Shown piece by piece: positions 42,665-52,297 of a stretch of DNA of 64,000 nucleotides. The notes beneath the pieces are model-generated. The model was not told where the DNA came from and did no database searches. It worked only from the letters and a program-made list of their open reading frames with translations. The stretch lies in contig JBFMHE010000013.1 of the NCBI GenBank assembly GCA_040752355.1, positions 44,548 through 108,547 of the forward strand, in the 5' to 3' direction. Source of the DNA: Nitrospirota bacterium (lineage in GTDB: Bacteria > Nitrospirota > Thermodesulfovibrionia > Thermodesulfovibrionales > Dissulfurispiraceae). A program made the position numbers and the translations under genes. Position 1 is the first letter of the stretch; each line of letters starts with the position of its first letter.

Positions 42665-44671
42665 TTAATCCCTTGCGGGTGGAATGGTCCCGGCATCGAG
42701 GGAGGCGATGGCGCGGTCGATGTCCTCCCGTTTGCCGATGAGCAGCACGGTATCTCCTTGCTGGAGCACGAAGTCGGGCGCGGGGTTTTGATGGATGCTC
42801 CCGTCCCTCTGTACGGCGATGATCGTGCAGCCCGTTGCCGAGCGGAACCGGAGCTCCCCGATCGAACGGCCGGCCGCCGGGGAGCCTTCCTTTAGCAGGT
42901 AGGTTTCGGTCTCTATCTCCTTCAGCATGTCCTGCCGCTCCGCCAGCCGCCGGGGAGCCAGCTCCATCGTCCGGAGGAACTTGTAGCTGTCTTTCCTGAC
43001 GTTCTCGATCTGTTCGGAGATGATGTTCCTCGGCACGTGATAGTAATGAAGGACCCTCGAGAAGACCTCTACGGAGGTCTCGAACTCCTCCGGGATGACC
43101 TCATCGGCGCCGAGCTTTTCCAGGTCCTCCACTTCGGTGACATAACGGGTCCTGACGATGAGGTGCAGGCGGGGATTTTCGTGGCGCGCGATCTGGACGA
43201 TCCTCCGTGTTGCCGCGGCATCGGATATGGCGACCACCAGCACCCTTGCCGTATGGATGCCGAGTTTATGGAGGATCTCGAGGGAGGTGCCGTCGCCGTA
43301 GTAAATAGGCTCTCCTCTCTTTTTCATCCTCTGCACCGTATTTGCGTTCATCTCGAGGATCACGTACGGGATCCCCGATTCCCGCAGCACCCTGGCGAGA
43401 TTCCTGCCGTTCACCCCGAACCCGACGACGATGACGTGCTCTCTCTTCCGTGCCGGGGACTCCTGCCGCTCCGTTCTCCGGAGCGCCCTGTCGAGCTTCT
43501 TGAAGAGGCGCTTCGAAGCGAGCCAGGATAAGGCGGAGGGGGCGGAGGCGACCATGAACGGCGTCAAAAGCATGGTGAGCACCGAGGCCGACAGGAATAC
43601 CTGGTAGAGAGCCTCGGTAATGAGCCCCTGGGCCCGGCCTGCCACGGCGAGGACGAAGGAGAACTCCCCGATCTGCGCGAGATAGACGCCGCTCTGGATC
43701 GAGCTCCTCATCGATTGGCCGGTGGCGGATGCAGCGGCAAAGGCGGTGGTGAATTTCAGGAGGAGAATTATAACGACGATACTCAGGACGACGGTGAAAT
43801 TGTCCGCGACGAAGCCGGTATCCACGAGCATGCCGATCGAGATGAAGAAGAGCCCGGTAAAGCTCTCTTTGAAGGGCAGGATATCCGCGATCGCCTGGGC
43901 AGCGTATTCCGACTCCGAGATGACGATGCCGGCAAGGAAGGCGCCGAGGGCGAGGGAGAGCCCCAGCTCGAAGGTGAGGAAGGCGGTGCCGATGCAGAGC
44001 AGGATGATGGTGATGACGAAGAGCTCCCGGCTCCTCGTCTTCACGATCTCGTGGAGCAGGTGCGGAACCCCCCATCGCGCCGAGAGAAGCACCATGCCGA
44101 TGACGAGGAGCGCCTTGAGCATGCTCAGGACGATGTCGGCGAGCCCGCCCCCGCTCCCCGCGAGCACCGGGATGAGGAGCATGAACGGCACCACGCAGAG
44201 GTCCTGAAAGATGAGAATGCCCACCGACATCCGGCCGTGGGGAGCGTTGATCTCGGCCCTGTCCATGAGCAGCTTGATCGCTATTGCGGTGCTGCTCAGC
44301 GCCACGAGGAAACCGTCGAAGACCGCTGCATTCAGCTGCTGCTGGAAAAAGAGATAGCTGATGACGGTCACCAGGGCTATGGTCAGGAGCACCTGGAGCA
44401 GGCCGCCTCCTATAACCGCTGAGCGGAGCATGAGAAGATTCCTGAGGGAGAACTCGAGCCCGATCGTGAACATGAGCAGGATGACGCCGATCTCGGCGAA
44501 GATCTCGACCTCGCGGACGTCGTTGATGAACCCGAACCCGTGCGGCCCCAGTATGACCCCGGCGATCAGGAAGCCGACGATGGAGGGAATCCTGAAGCGC
44601 CCCAGCGCAAAGACCACGAGCGCTGAGACCGCAAAGATGATGACGAGAGATTTCAGGAATTCAAGCTCCAT
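42665..44671 (-). CDS. Kef-type K+/H+ antiporter (CPA2) with RCK domains
   Basis: 668 residues. The membrane domain (about 1-385, twelve or so hydrophobic segments) starts LKSLVIIFAVSALVVFALGR and includes IPSIVGFLIAGVILGPHGFG and FFISIGMLVDTGFV. A TrkA-N Rossmann domain follows (HVIVVGFGVNGRNLARVLRE, about 412-431; GxGxxG intact), then a TrkA-C domain near 580-660 (SPAAGRSIGELRFRSATGCT; DFVLQQGDTVLLIGKREDID). It exchanges potassium or sodium for protons at the inner membrane under nucleotide or redox control by the RCK part. It lies 45 bp after the CPA1-type antiporter gene and is probably in the same transcript. Confidence 0.93.
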   Translation of the reverse strand: MELEFLKSLVIIFAVSALVVFALGRFRIPSIVGFLIAGVILGPHGFGFINDVREVEIFAEIGVILLMFTIGLEFSLRNLLMLRSAVIGGGLLQVLLTIALVTVISYLFFQQQLNAAVFDGFLVALSSTAIAIKLLMDRAEINAPHGRMSVGILIFQDLCVVPFMLLIPVLAGSGGGLADIVLSMLKALLVIGMVLLSARWGVPHLLHEIVKTRSRELFVITIILLCIGTAFLTFELGLSLALGAFLAGIVISESEYAAQAIADILPFKESFTGLFFISIGMLVDTGFVADNFTVVLSIVVIILLLKFTTAFAAASATGQSMRSSIQSGVYLAQIGEFSFVLAVAGRAQGLITEALYQVFLSASVLTMLLTPFMVASAPSALSWLASKRLFKKLDRALRRTERQESPARKREHVIVVGFGVNGRNLARVLRESGIPYVILEMNANTVQRMKKRGEPIYYGDGTSLEILHKLGIHTARVLVVAISDAAATRRIVQIARHENPRLHLIVRTRYVTEVEDLEKLGADEVIPEEFETSVEVFSRVLHYYHVPRNIISEQIENVRKDSYKFLRTMELAPRRLAERQDMLKEIETETYLLKEGSPAAGRSIGELRFRSATGCTIIAVQRDGSIHQNPAPDFVLQQGDTVLLIGKREDIDRAIASLDAGTIPPARD

Positions 44672-44716
44672 GAACGGTATAGTACCATAACTTCATGTCT
44701 CTTCCCCTGCATCCCG

Positions 44717-46210
44717 TTACCCGTTTCTCGGAGGTCGCGTACCCGCATCCGCCTCGATCAGGGAGCGCACGCTCGCCGCGACCTCCTTGTCCGCAAGCAG
44801 GAGCAGCCTGTCGCCCGGGTTGACCACTGTCCCGCCTCCGGGAATGAAGAATTCGCCGTCCCGGCCGATGAGCACGATCAGCGCCCCTTCGGGCAGCTTG
44901 ATATCGACCAGCTGCTTGCCGGCTACTGCTGAAGCAGGGGGCACTTCGACCTCGGCAAGATCGCAGCGCATCGTTCCTGTAGGCTCGCACTCGATCGGCG
45001 AGGGGGGAATCGAGGGCAGGGGAGCATCGAGACCGAGCTTCCGGGCGAACAGGGGAATGGTGGTGCCCTGGAGCAGCGCGGACGTGAGCACGATAAAAAA
45101 GACGATATTGAAGAGCATATCGGCCTTGGGAATGCCCGCCAGGAGGGGGAACGTGGCCAGGATGATCGGTACGGCCCCGCGCAGCCCGACCCAGGAGACC
45201 ATGGCCTTCTCCCTGAAGCCCATCCGAAAAGGGAGCAGGGTAAGAAAGACCCCGAGGGGACGGGCAGCGAGCATCAAGAACGCTGAGATGAGCAGGCCTG
45301 CACCGATGACGTGAACGAGGCGTGAGGGAAAGACCAGGAGACCGAGGGTAAGGAACATGGCTATCTGCATGAGCCAGGCGAGGCCGTCGTGGAATCTCAG
45401 AAGGCTCCTTTTATGGATGAAATTCCGGTTCCCCATTACGAGTCCGGCGATATAGACGGCGAGGAAGCCGTTGCCCTTCAGCGTCGCAGTCAAGCCGTAG
45501 ACGAGGAGCACGAAGGTCAGGCTCAGCACCGGATAAAGGCCGTCGTACTCAAGCTTGATGTGGTTGATCAAGGCGATCATCCCCCTGCCCATGACATAGC
45601 CTATGCCGGCCCCGAGCGCCAGCTGAAGAGCGCCCGTAGGAATAATGCCTAAAAGGGAGCCTTCCTGCCGCATGAGCAGATTTATGAGACCTACGGTCAG
45701 GAGGACCGCCATAGGATCGTTGCTCCCGGATTCGAGCTCGAGCAGCGGCTTCAACGGTCCTTTGAAGCTCACCTTTTTGGATCTCAGCACAGCAAAAACA
45801 GCCGCGGCATCGGTGGACGAAACGATGGCGCCGAGGAGCAGACCTTCGAGCATGCTGAAGTCGAGAACTGAGACGGCAAACAGCCCTACCAGCACCGCGG
45901 TAATGAATACGCCGGCCGTGGAAAGGGCCATTCCCTGCCACAGAACAGGCCGAACGCTCCCCCAGTTGGTATCCAGGCCCCCTGCGAAGAGAATGAGCGA
46001 GAGGGCTATTACGCCGATCAGTTGCGTGAGATAGGGATCGTTAAAATGAATACCGCCCGGACCGTCGGAACCGGCGAGCATCCCTACGATGAGAAAAAGG
46101 AGAAGCGAGGGCACGCCGAGCCTGCCCGAGGCCTTGCTCGCAATAATGCTCAGGAGCAGGAGGACGGCTGCGCCGAGTAAGATATATTCGATGGGGATGT
46201 GCCCGGGCAA
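44717..46210 (-). CDS. CPA1 family cation/proton antiporter (CvrA/NhaP2-like)
   Basis: 497 residues. The membrane domain (about 1-390) opens [20 protein letters not shown] and has [40 protein letters not shown] with the ND pair in [20 protein letters not shown], and [20 protein letters not shown]. The C-terminus is an RCK-C (TrkA-C) domain: [20 protein letters not shown] and [20 protein letters not shown]. This fits K+/H+ antiporters such as CvrA. With the Kef-type gene next to it, the pair suggests cation and pH homeostasis. A DUF3124 gene lies 3 bp upstream in the same direction. Confidence 0.93.
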   Translation of the reverse strand: MPGHIPIEYILLGAAVLLLLSIIASKASGRLGVPSLLLFLIVGMLAGSDGPGGIHFNDPYLTQLIGVIALSLILFAGGLDTNWGSVRPVLWQGMALSTAGVFITAVLVGLFAVSVLDFSMLEGLLLGAIVSSTDAAAVFAVLRSKKVSFKGPLKPLLELESGSNDPMAVLLTVGLINLLMRQEGSLLGIIPTGALQLALGAGIGYVMGRGMIALINHIKLEYDGLYPVLSLTFVLLVYGLTATLKGNGFLAVYIAGLVMGNRNFIHKRSLLRFHDGLAWLMQIAMFLTLGLLVFPSRLVHVIGAGLLISAFLMLAARPLGVFLTLLPFRMGFREKAMVSWVGLRGAVPIILATFPLLAGIPKADMLFNIVFFIVLTSALLQGTTIPLFARKLGLDAPLPSIPPSPIECEPTGTMRCDLAEVEVPPASAVAGKQLVDIKLPEGALIVLIGRDGEFFIPGGGTVVNPGDRLLLLADKEVAASVRSLIEADAGTRPPRNG

Positions 46211-46213
46211 GGC

Positions 46214-46681
46214 TCAGTCTCTGATTTCCTGTCCGGGGCTCGTGAACGATATGCCCTGGCCCGACCGGCCCCCGATCATCACCGATTCGATAATAGGCGC
46301 ATTCACCTCCCGCTCGGCGTTCCACCTCACGATGAAATTGGCTCCTATCCCCCCGGACGTGTCGCTTTCCTTTATGAAAAACGAGGTGGATGCCATCGGG
46401 CCGAGCGTCCGGGGCTTGTTTATGAAGCGCCTTACCAGTTTGCCGTGGTCGTCATAGTACTCGACCGCGGTGACGGTGATCGCATTCCGGGGGTCCGTAT
46501 TGCGGATGACCAGGGTAACGGCGAGATTGAACGGGTACGCCCTGTCGGTGATATACACGTGAGAATAGGCGGGCACATAGACGGTCTGCCCCTTTCTCAA
46601 CTGCACTTGTGACAGGGCCTGTTCCGCCGTTGCCGCGAGGGCAATGAAAAGAATAAGGGCGTATAAGCAGTGACGTTTCAT
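46214..46681 (-). CDS. DUF3124 domain secreted protein
   Basis: 155 residues from the ATG at 46681, which has GGAGG 6 nt upstream; an ATG 13 codons earlier is less likely. Signal peptide MKRHCLYALILFIALAATAE..., then the DUF3124 core: GQTVYVPAYSHVYITDRAYP, FNLAVTLVIRNTDPRNAITV, LGPMASTSFFIKESDTSGGI and GANFIVRW. The family is periplasmic with no known activity. Only 3 bp separate it from the antiporter gene, so it is probably cotranscribed and could assist it. Confidence 0.82.
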   Translation of the reverse strand: MKRHCLYALILFIALAATAEQALSQVQLRKGQTVYVPAYSHVYITDRAYPFNLAVTLVIRNTDPRNAITVTAVEYYDDHGKLVRRFINKPRTLGPMASTSFFIKESDTSGGIGANFIVRWNAEREVNAPIIESVMIGGRSGQGISFTSPGQEIRD

Positions 46682-46750
46682 CGTTCCTCCTTGCATAGTA
46701 CGCAGATGCATTCCATGCAATAATTATACGCCAGGTTTCCACTATAAGGA

Positions 46751-47674
46751 TTATGGGCCTTTATTGAGGCCGCTCCTCATGACAAGGCGTAACGCGTCGG
46801 CTGCTATCTCTATGGTTGCAGGGGCATGGCCGACATAGTCGCCGTCGACCTGTATAGGGGTGGTGCCGTCGATCTCGACCCGGTCGGTCTTGAAATAGGC
46901 GGTATCCTTGAAGCCGAGGTGCACGCCCCTGAGAATGCCCAGCACATAGCGTATCAGAGAGAGCCTGCCCCGCTTGTGCGTTACGAAGACATAGAGGTGC
47001 GGATCGGTAAGACGGGCGTCTTTGGCGATCTGCAGCTTCCCTCCGTAGCACGCAGCCTTGCCGACGATCGCCGTATAGCCCAGCAGGGAGCGGTCCCTGT
47101 TTCTTACGGTGATCGGCGCCGGCCTGTACCCGAGGAGCACTTTGAGGCCGCTCAGTATATAGGCGCCCCTGCCCGAGAGCTTCTTCAGCTTTTCGTTCAC
47201 CCTCATCACTACTTCACCGTCGAACCCAGCACCTGCCATCAGGAGGAAGTAGCGGGAGGCTGACCGTCCGGGGAGCGTAATCCTGCCGAGATGAACGCTC
47301 ACCGGGGTCCCGGTGAGGGCGATGTCGAGGGCGCTCTCGAGGTCATGGGGGATCGACAGCTCATAGGCGAGCACCGAGGTCGTCCCGAGCGGGAGTATCG
47401 CCATGGGCGCTTCCGAAAAGACGAGGCCGTTCGCCACTTCGTTGTAGGTGCCGTCACCGCCTGCGGCAATCACCAGGAGCGGGTTGTCGCGGGAGTGGCG
47501 GGCTGCGGCGCGGCGGGCGAAGGACACGGCATCGCCCCGCTTTTCGGTAAGCAGCAGCTCGACATCGCAGCCGCGGTCGTTGAGCAGGCGTACCGCCCTG
47601 CGGACCTTCTCGAGTGCGCCGCCGCCGGCAACGGGATTGCCGATGACCACGATCTGCCTGTATGCTCTTTCCAT
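46751..47674 (-). CDS. Diacylglycerol/lipid kinase family protein (YegS-like)
   Basis: 307 residues. IVVIGNPVAGGGALEKVRRA is the N-terminal motif, VIAAGGDGTYNEVANGLVFS (about residue 70-89) the GGDGTxxEV nucleotide site and APMAILPLGTTSVLAYEL its continuation; the second domain has AGAGFDGEVVMRVNEKLKK and DTAYFKTDRVEIDGTTPIQV, VDGDYVGHAPATIEI. This is the DAGK/YegS fold that phosphorylates lipids at the inner membrane. The substrate is not determined. It stands alone between a terminator and the DUF3124 gene. Confidence 0.88.
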   Translation of the reverse strand: MERAYRQIVVIGNPVAGGGALEKVRRAVRLLNDRGCDVELLLTEKRGDAVSFARRAAARHSRDNPLLVIAAGGDGTYNEVANGLVFSEAPMAILPLGTTSVLAYELSIPHDLESALDIALTGTPVSVHLGRITLPGRSASRYFLLMAGAGFDGEVVMRVNEKLKKLSGRGAYILSGLKVLLGYRPAPITVRNRDRSLLGYTAIVGKAACYGGKLQIAKDARLTDPHLYVFVTHKRGRLSLIRYVLGILRGVHLGFKDTAYFKTDRVEIDGTTPIQVDGDYVGHAPATIEIAADALRLVMRSGLNKGP

Positions 47675-47748
47675 CGGGAGTCTGTTCCTCTGTGCCTCTT
47701 GCCGGGACAGGGTATTTTACCAGAAGGCGGGGCTCCGGCTGCGATCAG

Positions 47749-47784
47749 AAAAAAAGAGAGAGGCAGGCGCTGCCTGCCTCTCTC
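47749..47784 (-). terminator. Intrinsic terminator of the SLH/beta-helix gene
   Basis: Read on the minus strand: GAGAGAGGCAGGC (47784-47772), loop AGC, GCCTGCCTCTCTC (47768-47756), then seven T (47755-47749). A perfect 13-bp stem 26 bp after the stop of the gene at 47810. Confidence 0.9.
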
Positions 47785-47809
47785 AGGGTGGGGCTGTACG
47801 CTTCCGGTG

Positions 47810-50152
47810 CTACTGCATTCCCAGGAAGGCCCTGCCCATGAATACGGCTATTTCGCTCCGGGCGATAGTGCCCCGGGGAGAGAAGGCGCCGCTGGCTCCG
47901 GTGATGTCGTCGGCCTTCAACTTCTGTACGTATTTGAAGAAGTAGCTCGTTGCCGGGACATCGCTGAAATACGGCGTCTGGGGATAGGCGAAGTTCTGGC
48001 CGTATTTCGCCGCGACGATGAAGGCTGCCATCGAATCTCTCGTCAGCGGGTCGTTGGGTCGGAAGGTCCCGTAGGACTCGGTGATGCCGGCGTCCTTGAG
48101 CTTCTGGATGTACTTGAAGAAGAAGCTCGTTGCCGGGACATCGCTGAAATGCGGCGTCTGGGTGTAGGTGAAGTTCTCACCGAACTTTGCCCTGACGATC
48201 TGCACCGCCATCTGTGCCCTCGTTATATTATCGTACGGGCAGAAGAGGCTGGGCGCACACCCGGTAGCGATCCCTTTCTCGGCAACGGCTGTAATGAAGG
48301 CGGATGTCCAGTGAGTGTAATTGACATCGGTGAAAGTGACGCCGCCTGTCGGGGGAGGCGTTGTGGTCGGAGGAGGGTTCGTAGTAGGAGGAGCCGTCGG
48401 CGGCGGAGGAGGCGGAGGAGGCGGAGGAGGAGTGGACGCTGCGCCGAGAGCGACCTGTACGGTCTGGTTGCCGCTGATGGTGGCGGTCTTCGTCGCACTG
48501 AGGCCATCCTTGGTCACGATGATCGTATGCGGTGACCTGTCGAGTTTTATCTCCCTCTTCACCACGGCGCCACTCGAAACATTCGTGTGGGTGTACTGAT
48601 GGATATCGGTCCGGATGGAGCCGGTGCTGCCGGTAATCCCATTGTATACTACGGTTCCGTTCTTATCTTTCACAACTACCGTGGCGCCGCCGAGGGGGGC
48701 GCCCGAGGCGTTCTTCACCGCTACCTCGAGACGCCAGGTCGCTTTGACCTCCTTTTTCCCCGTGCCCGAGAACTCGAGGGCGATGCTGCTCATCGAGGCC
48801 CCACCCTCGAATTTATTGCCGATGAAGTCACCGGTGCTGGGGAACGAGGAGTACTGGCTCTTGATGGTCCGGTAGCTCGCGTGATTGTCCTGCTTCACAA
48901 AGGTGTTGTCCACGAACTTCGGATAGCCGTTGGCCCACCCGTAGCTGTCCGAAAGCAGCACGTTGGCCCAGTTGCTTATCACCGTGTTGTTCCTGAATAT
49001 CAGGTTCGGCGATTCGTTCAGGCAGACCACCGCAATGCCGGCCGCCTTCCCTGCTCCGTCGTTATTGGTGGCGATGATCAGGTTGTCATGAAACTCCGCC
49101 TTCTGGGCAGGATTGGGAAGCCCCACAAACAGTCCCCTGCCCCAGCTCTTCACTCCCGTGCCGTTATAGTTGTTCGAGGCCTTCACGATGAAGGTGTTGT
49201 ACATCACCTCCACATTGTTATTGCCCCACGTCATCCTGAGCCCCGCAGAGCCCGTGTCCCCGTACTCGCTGCCCCACCTCGTGTTCTGTACCTCCACGTA
49301 GTTGGAGTAGACCTTCACGTCATCGCCCGGCCAGATGCCGATCGGATGCACTCCCCGGCCGAAGATCTTGTTGTGGTGGATGGCCCCTCCCTTGGTGCCC
49401 ATGGACTGCCCGATACCCGAGGAGTTGGTGGCATTGCTGTCGACCGTGACCTCGTTATTGTACACCTGGGAGGACCCGGCCACCCGGATGCCGACGTGCC
49501 GTGTCCGCTTGATCAGGTTATGGTGGATATGGGCATTGGCCAGAGCCGCCCTGATCGAATCGATGCCCTGGTGCCGGTTGGTGACGGTGGAGCCCAGGTC
49601 ATTGATCGTATTGTGGTGCACATGGGGGGCCTTGCCCCAGTGCAGGAAGATGGCCGTGGTGTCGGGCGCACGGTAGGTGATATCGAGCCCGGCGAGCTCC
49701 ACATTCCAGCTGTCGTAGGCATAAATGGGGTTGCAGTTCTTGCCCACGCCCGACTGCCCTGTGCAGGAGCCTGCGCCCTGCTGGATAGTGCCGTTGAGGA
49801 TGGCGACATTGCTCCGGCTGTAGCCGTCGATGTGGACGCCGTAGGCGGGGGTGCCGTTGGCGTTGCCGTAGGTGACCTTCTTGCCGTTGAGGTTCAGGGT
49901 GATGTTGGAGCCCTGAATGGTGAAGGCGGTGCCGTTAGCCACGACATCGTTCATCAACACGTATTCGGTGTTGGACTGGTTCAGTACGCCCGGTGCGGTG
50001 ATCTGTTTGGTGTAGGTGCGTGCGGGTTTGGGAACAGTGGCTGCCCCTGCCCCTGTGACCATGTCCCTGGTGCCCAGCTCGTACGCATACCCTACCGATG
50101 CCGCCACGAGCAGGACCATCGCAAGAACCCCGATGATCAGATACTTCTTCAT
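47810..50152 (-). CDS. Surface protein: beta-helix, Ig-like domain, proline linker, three SLH domains
   Basis: 780 residues. Signal peptide MKKYLIIGVLAMVLLVAASV..., a right-handed beta-helix (about 55-470; TEYVLMNDVVANGTAFTIQG, YNTFIVKASNNYNGTGVKSW), a short carboxypeptidase-like/Ig-like repeat (about 480-570; ATVVVKDKNGTVVYNGITGS), a linker of 11 prolines with PTTNPPPTTTPPPT, then three S-layer homology units starting FTDVNYTHWTSAFITAV, FSDVPATSFFFKYIQKL and FSDVPATSYFFKYVQKL. SLH domains bind cell-wall or envelope polymers, so the beta-helix is displayed outside. The body is paralogous to the divergent gene at 52298 and shares a near-identical DNA tract with it. A strong terminator follows. 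Confidence 0.9.
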   Translation of the reverse strand: MKKYLIIGVLAMVLLVAASVGYAYELGTRDMVTGAGAATVPKPARTYTKQITAPGVLNQSNTEYVLMNDVVANGTAFTIQGSNITLNLNGKKVTYGNANGTPAYGVHIDGYSRSNVAILNGTIQQGAGSCTGQSGVGKNCNPIYAYDSWNVELAGLDITYRAPDTTAIFLHWGKAPHVHHNTINDLGSTVTNRHQGIDSIRAALANAHIHHNLIKRTRHVGIRVAGSSQVYNNEVTVDSNATNSSGIGQSMGTKGGAIHHNKIFGRGVHPIGIWPGDDVKVYSNYVEVQNTRWGSEYGDTGSAGLRMTWGNNNVEVMYNTFIVKASNNYNGTGVKSWGRGLFVGLPNPAQKAEFHDNLIIATNNDGAGKAAGIAVVCLNESPNLIFRNNTVISNWANVLLSDSYGWANGYPKFVDNTFVKQDNHASYRTIKSQYSSFPSTGDFIGNKFEGGASMSSIALEFSGTGKKEVKATWRLEVAVKNASGAPLGGATVVVKDKNGTVVYNGITGSTGSIRTDIHQYTHTNVSSGAVVKREIKLDRSPHTIIVTKDGLSATKTATISGNQTVQVALGAASTPPPPPPPPPPPTAPPTTNPPPTTTPPPTGGVTFTDVNYTHWTSAFITAVAEKGIATGCAPSLFCPYDNITRAQMAVQIVRAKFGENFTYTQTPHFSDVPATSFFFKYIQKLKDAGITESYGTFRPNDPLTRDSMAAFIVAAKYGQNFAYPQTPYFSDVPATSYFFKYVQKLKADDITGASGAFSPRGTIARSEIAVFMGRAFLGMQ
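49790..50060 (-). repeat. Near-identical inverted tract, arm 1
   Basis: Codes for the start of the beta-helix in the SLH protein. Over 49868-50060 it is the reverse complement of 53269-53461 with about four substitutions in 193 bp and no gap; similarity continues less perfectly to about 49790. The reading frames are in register. Confidence 0.8.
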
Positions 50153-50411
50153 TCCTTTCCTCCTTCAGAATCGAAATAACACTTGTCGGGAGGACTTGCA
50201 AGGTATGTGCCAGGAGGACAGTGGCTCTGTAAGTACCTGATCCCGCATGCGACTGTTCTTGCGAGACGTGAGGGAAGGCTCTTCTTTGTAGTGTTTTCCC
50301 TACGACGTCATCGAGACGGAAGCGCTGCACCGCGGGAAGGAGCTTCGCCGCCAGACGTATTTACCTCATAGGGAGGTGTATGAACGTACCTACATCGGGA
50401 GAGAGGGAGTA

Positions 50412-51179
50412 CTATTTTTTCCCGGCGCAGACTATAACGGGCGCGGTTTCGAGATAGGCGATGAGAGGGGCTATCGCCGTATCCTCACGAATGAAGAAGA
50501 TACGCCCTCCCCGCAGGTCGCCCGGCTTTTTTATGTGAGGGATTCTCACATACCCTCCCTGTTTTGAAGCGATATAGCCGGTGGTGTAGCCGGGGTCGTC
50601 GGATATGCAGAGCTCTGCCACGATGTCGGGGTGAGCGGCGACTTTCGATGCGAGCGTAAGGGCCTCTCTCACTATGGAAGTGTTGAGGCGCGCTGACGCG
50701 AGTCTTCGGCCGAGCAGGGGCAGGGAGCTCTTTTCGATACCGAGGCGGGAGACCCTGACCCCGCGCTGCCGGTCGGGCTCTGCACGAGCCCCTGACCGAA
50801 TCCGTACCAGTGCGGCGCCCCGCATCACCGGCTGAGCGGTAACTACCCGCAGCGCGTTCGTAACAGCCTTCTTGGTAATGCCGAGAGAGCGCAGCATCTG
50901 AACGATGAGGCTGCGCGCCTCATCCGGCGAGGCGCAGGATGCCGTCGATACCGGAAGAAGAGGCGCCCTGAGCGGGCTATCCCCGACCTCCTCGATGGTA
51001 ATTACCACCTTGTCAGGCTTTCCTCTCGGATGCTGCAGCGCTCTCTGCAGGTAGCGGCGGACCGCCGGGGAGAGCTCCGACTCCTCGTAGAGCCCCTCGG
51101 CGCCGGAGACGTGTACCTCATTGGCCGGGGCTCTTTTCCTTCCGGCCCTCTTCGATGCCCGCATGCGAATGTTCCACAT
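50412..51179 (-). CDS. bioW: 6-carboxyhexanoate--CoA ligase (pimeloyl-CoA synthetase)
   Basis: 255 residues, the usual BioW length. The start MWNIRMRASKRAG and VHVSGAEGLY (family HISGAE) are diagnostic; also ITKKAVTNALRVVTAQPVMR, ISDDPGYTTGYIASKQGGYV (GY(V/I)ASK-GYVRIPH) and DLRGGRIFFI. It activates pimelate with ATP and CoA to pimeloyl-CoA for biotin synthesis in the cytoplasm. No bioF, bioA, bioD or bioB is nearby; the gene sits alone between two surface-protein genes. TATAAT (minus strand 51190-51185) lies 5 nt before the ATG, with no ribosome site, so the message is probably leaderless. Confidence 0.88.
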   Translation of the reverse strand: MWNIRMRASKRAGRKRAPANEVHVSGAEGLYEESELSPAVRRYLQRALQHPRGKPDKVVITIEEVGDSPLRAPLLPVSTASCASPDEARSLIVQMLRSLGITKKAVTNALRVVTAQPVMRGAALVRIRSGARAEPDRQRGVRVSRLGIEKSSLPLLGRRLASARLNTSIVREALTLASKVAAHPDIVAELCISDDPGYTTGYIASKQGGYVRIPHIKKPGDLRGGRIFFIREDTAIAPLIAYLETAPVIVCAGKK

Positions 51180-51374
51180 GCGAGATTATACCGTCCCGGC
51201 CGGAGAAAGGTGAAGTCCCGCAAGGCCGGGCGGGCTGCGATGGCGCCCTGCCGCGCTTTCCAATAATAGTGGCCGACAAGGGTGGCCGGTAAAAGTGGGA
51301 TGACAATAGTTCGAACGGCGTGGTATAAAGAAGCAACGCAGGTAATCACTCCGGCATCGAAGTGGGGGGCCATT

Positions 51375-52148
51375 ATGGAAAACGCCGGGCATAATGTCGG
51401 ACCTATTCTCGTCATCGACCGGTGCGGCGCTACCGGGGAGGTATTGGAAAAGACGTTCGGGAGCTCGTATCGCCTGTTGCTCGCCGCTTCTGCAGCTGAA
51501 GGCTTGCGCATGCTTTCTCCCGATGTAAGGCTCGTTATCCTCGACCTTACTCTTCCCGACCGGGACGGCATCGAAGTGCTGGAGGGCATAAAGAGGGAGT
51601 ACCCTTCGATACCGGTTATCGTGACGACACCATGCGGGACAGAAGAGCTCTGCATGAGGGCGTATCAGGCGGGTGCGCGGGATTATATCAGAAAGCCCTT
51701 TACCGCCGAAGAGCTGCTCATGGCTATCGAGGCGCTTCTGACCATAGGCATCGACAGCCAGAAACGGAAACATATCCCTGTTACTCCCGCTCCGGCAAAG
51801 AGCGAGAGAGCGCCCTCTATACCGCCTCATATACTCCGGGGAGTGATAAGGGTGAAGGAGTTCATAGAGAATAATTATGCCGCATCGCTCGACCTCCCCG
51901 GCGCCTGCAGATTGTCCTCGATAAACAGGACCTACTTCTGCCGTTATTTCAAGCTGCTTACCGGACACTCGCTCAAAAGCTACCAAAACCATATCAAGGT
52001 CCGGAAGGCGCTGGAGCTTCTCCTGGAGCTCGATCTCTCCGTAACGGATATCGCCCGCATGGTGGGCTATGATGACGCAAACTACTTTTCCACCATCTTC
52101 AAGAAGATCACCGGCGCCTCTCCCCGGCATCGCAAACCCTCCCCGTAG
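51375..52148 (+). CDS. Response regulator with AraC-type DNA-binding output
   Basis: About 257 residues from the ATG at 51375, which has GGGGGG 6 nt upstream; an ATG at 51282 is further out of the conserved part. The receiver domain (about 10-125) has ILVIDRCGATGEVLEKTFGS, phospho-acceptor Asp 57 in VRLVILDLTLPDRDGIEVLE, and the switch Lys in ARDYIRKPFTAEELL. The output (about 158-257) is an AraC/XylS helix-turn-helix: CRLSSINRTYFCRYFKLLTG and DLSVTDIARMVGYDDANYFS with FKKITGASPRHRK. No histidine kinase is adjacent. It is divergent from bioW and upstream of the beta-helix gene, a possible target. Confidence 0.9.
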   Translation: MENAGHNVGPILVIDRCGATGEVLEKTFGSSYRLLLAASAAEGLRMLSPDVRLVILDLTLPDRDGIEVLEGIKREYPSIPVIVTTPCGTEELCMRAYQAGARDYIRKPFTAEELLMAIEALLTIGIDSQKRKHIPVTPAPAKSERAPSIPPHILRGVIRVKEFIENNYAASLDLPGACRLSSINRTYFCRYFKLLTGHSLKSYQNHIKVRKALELLLELDLSVTDIARMVGYDDANYFSTIFKKITGASPRHRKPSP

Positions 52149-52297
52149 TTTTTGCAAAAAACGAAGAAAGTTTTGACGAAACTCAAGGTATGCCGTTGCC
52201 TGAGCTGGTAAGCTGGACATCAGATGCGCCACGCTGCCGGTGAATGCTCTTTCCGGTGTCCGAACGTATGAACAGTGCTCACAGGAGAGGTGAAGCG

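Noticed and set aside
42319..42741. 140-codon ORF overlapping the VOC and Kef-like genes
   Set aside because: It starts inside VOC and ends inside the antiporter gene in the wrong strand; only the middle looks protein-like, at most a remnant.
50183..50567. Small plus-strand ORFs between the SLH gene and bioW
   Set aside because: They overlap the 3' end of bioW or have Arg-rich composition without a ribosome site.
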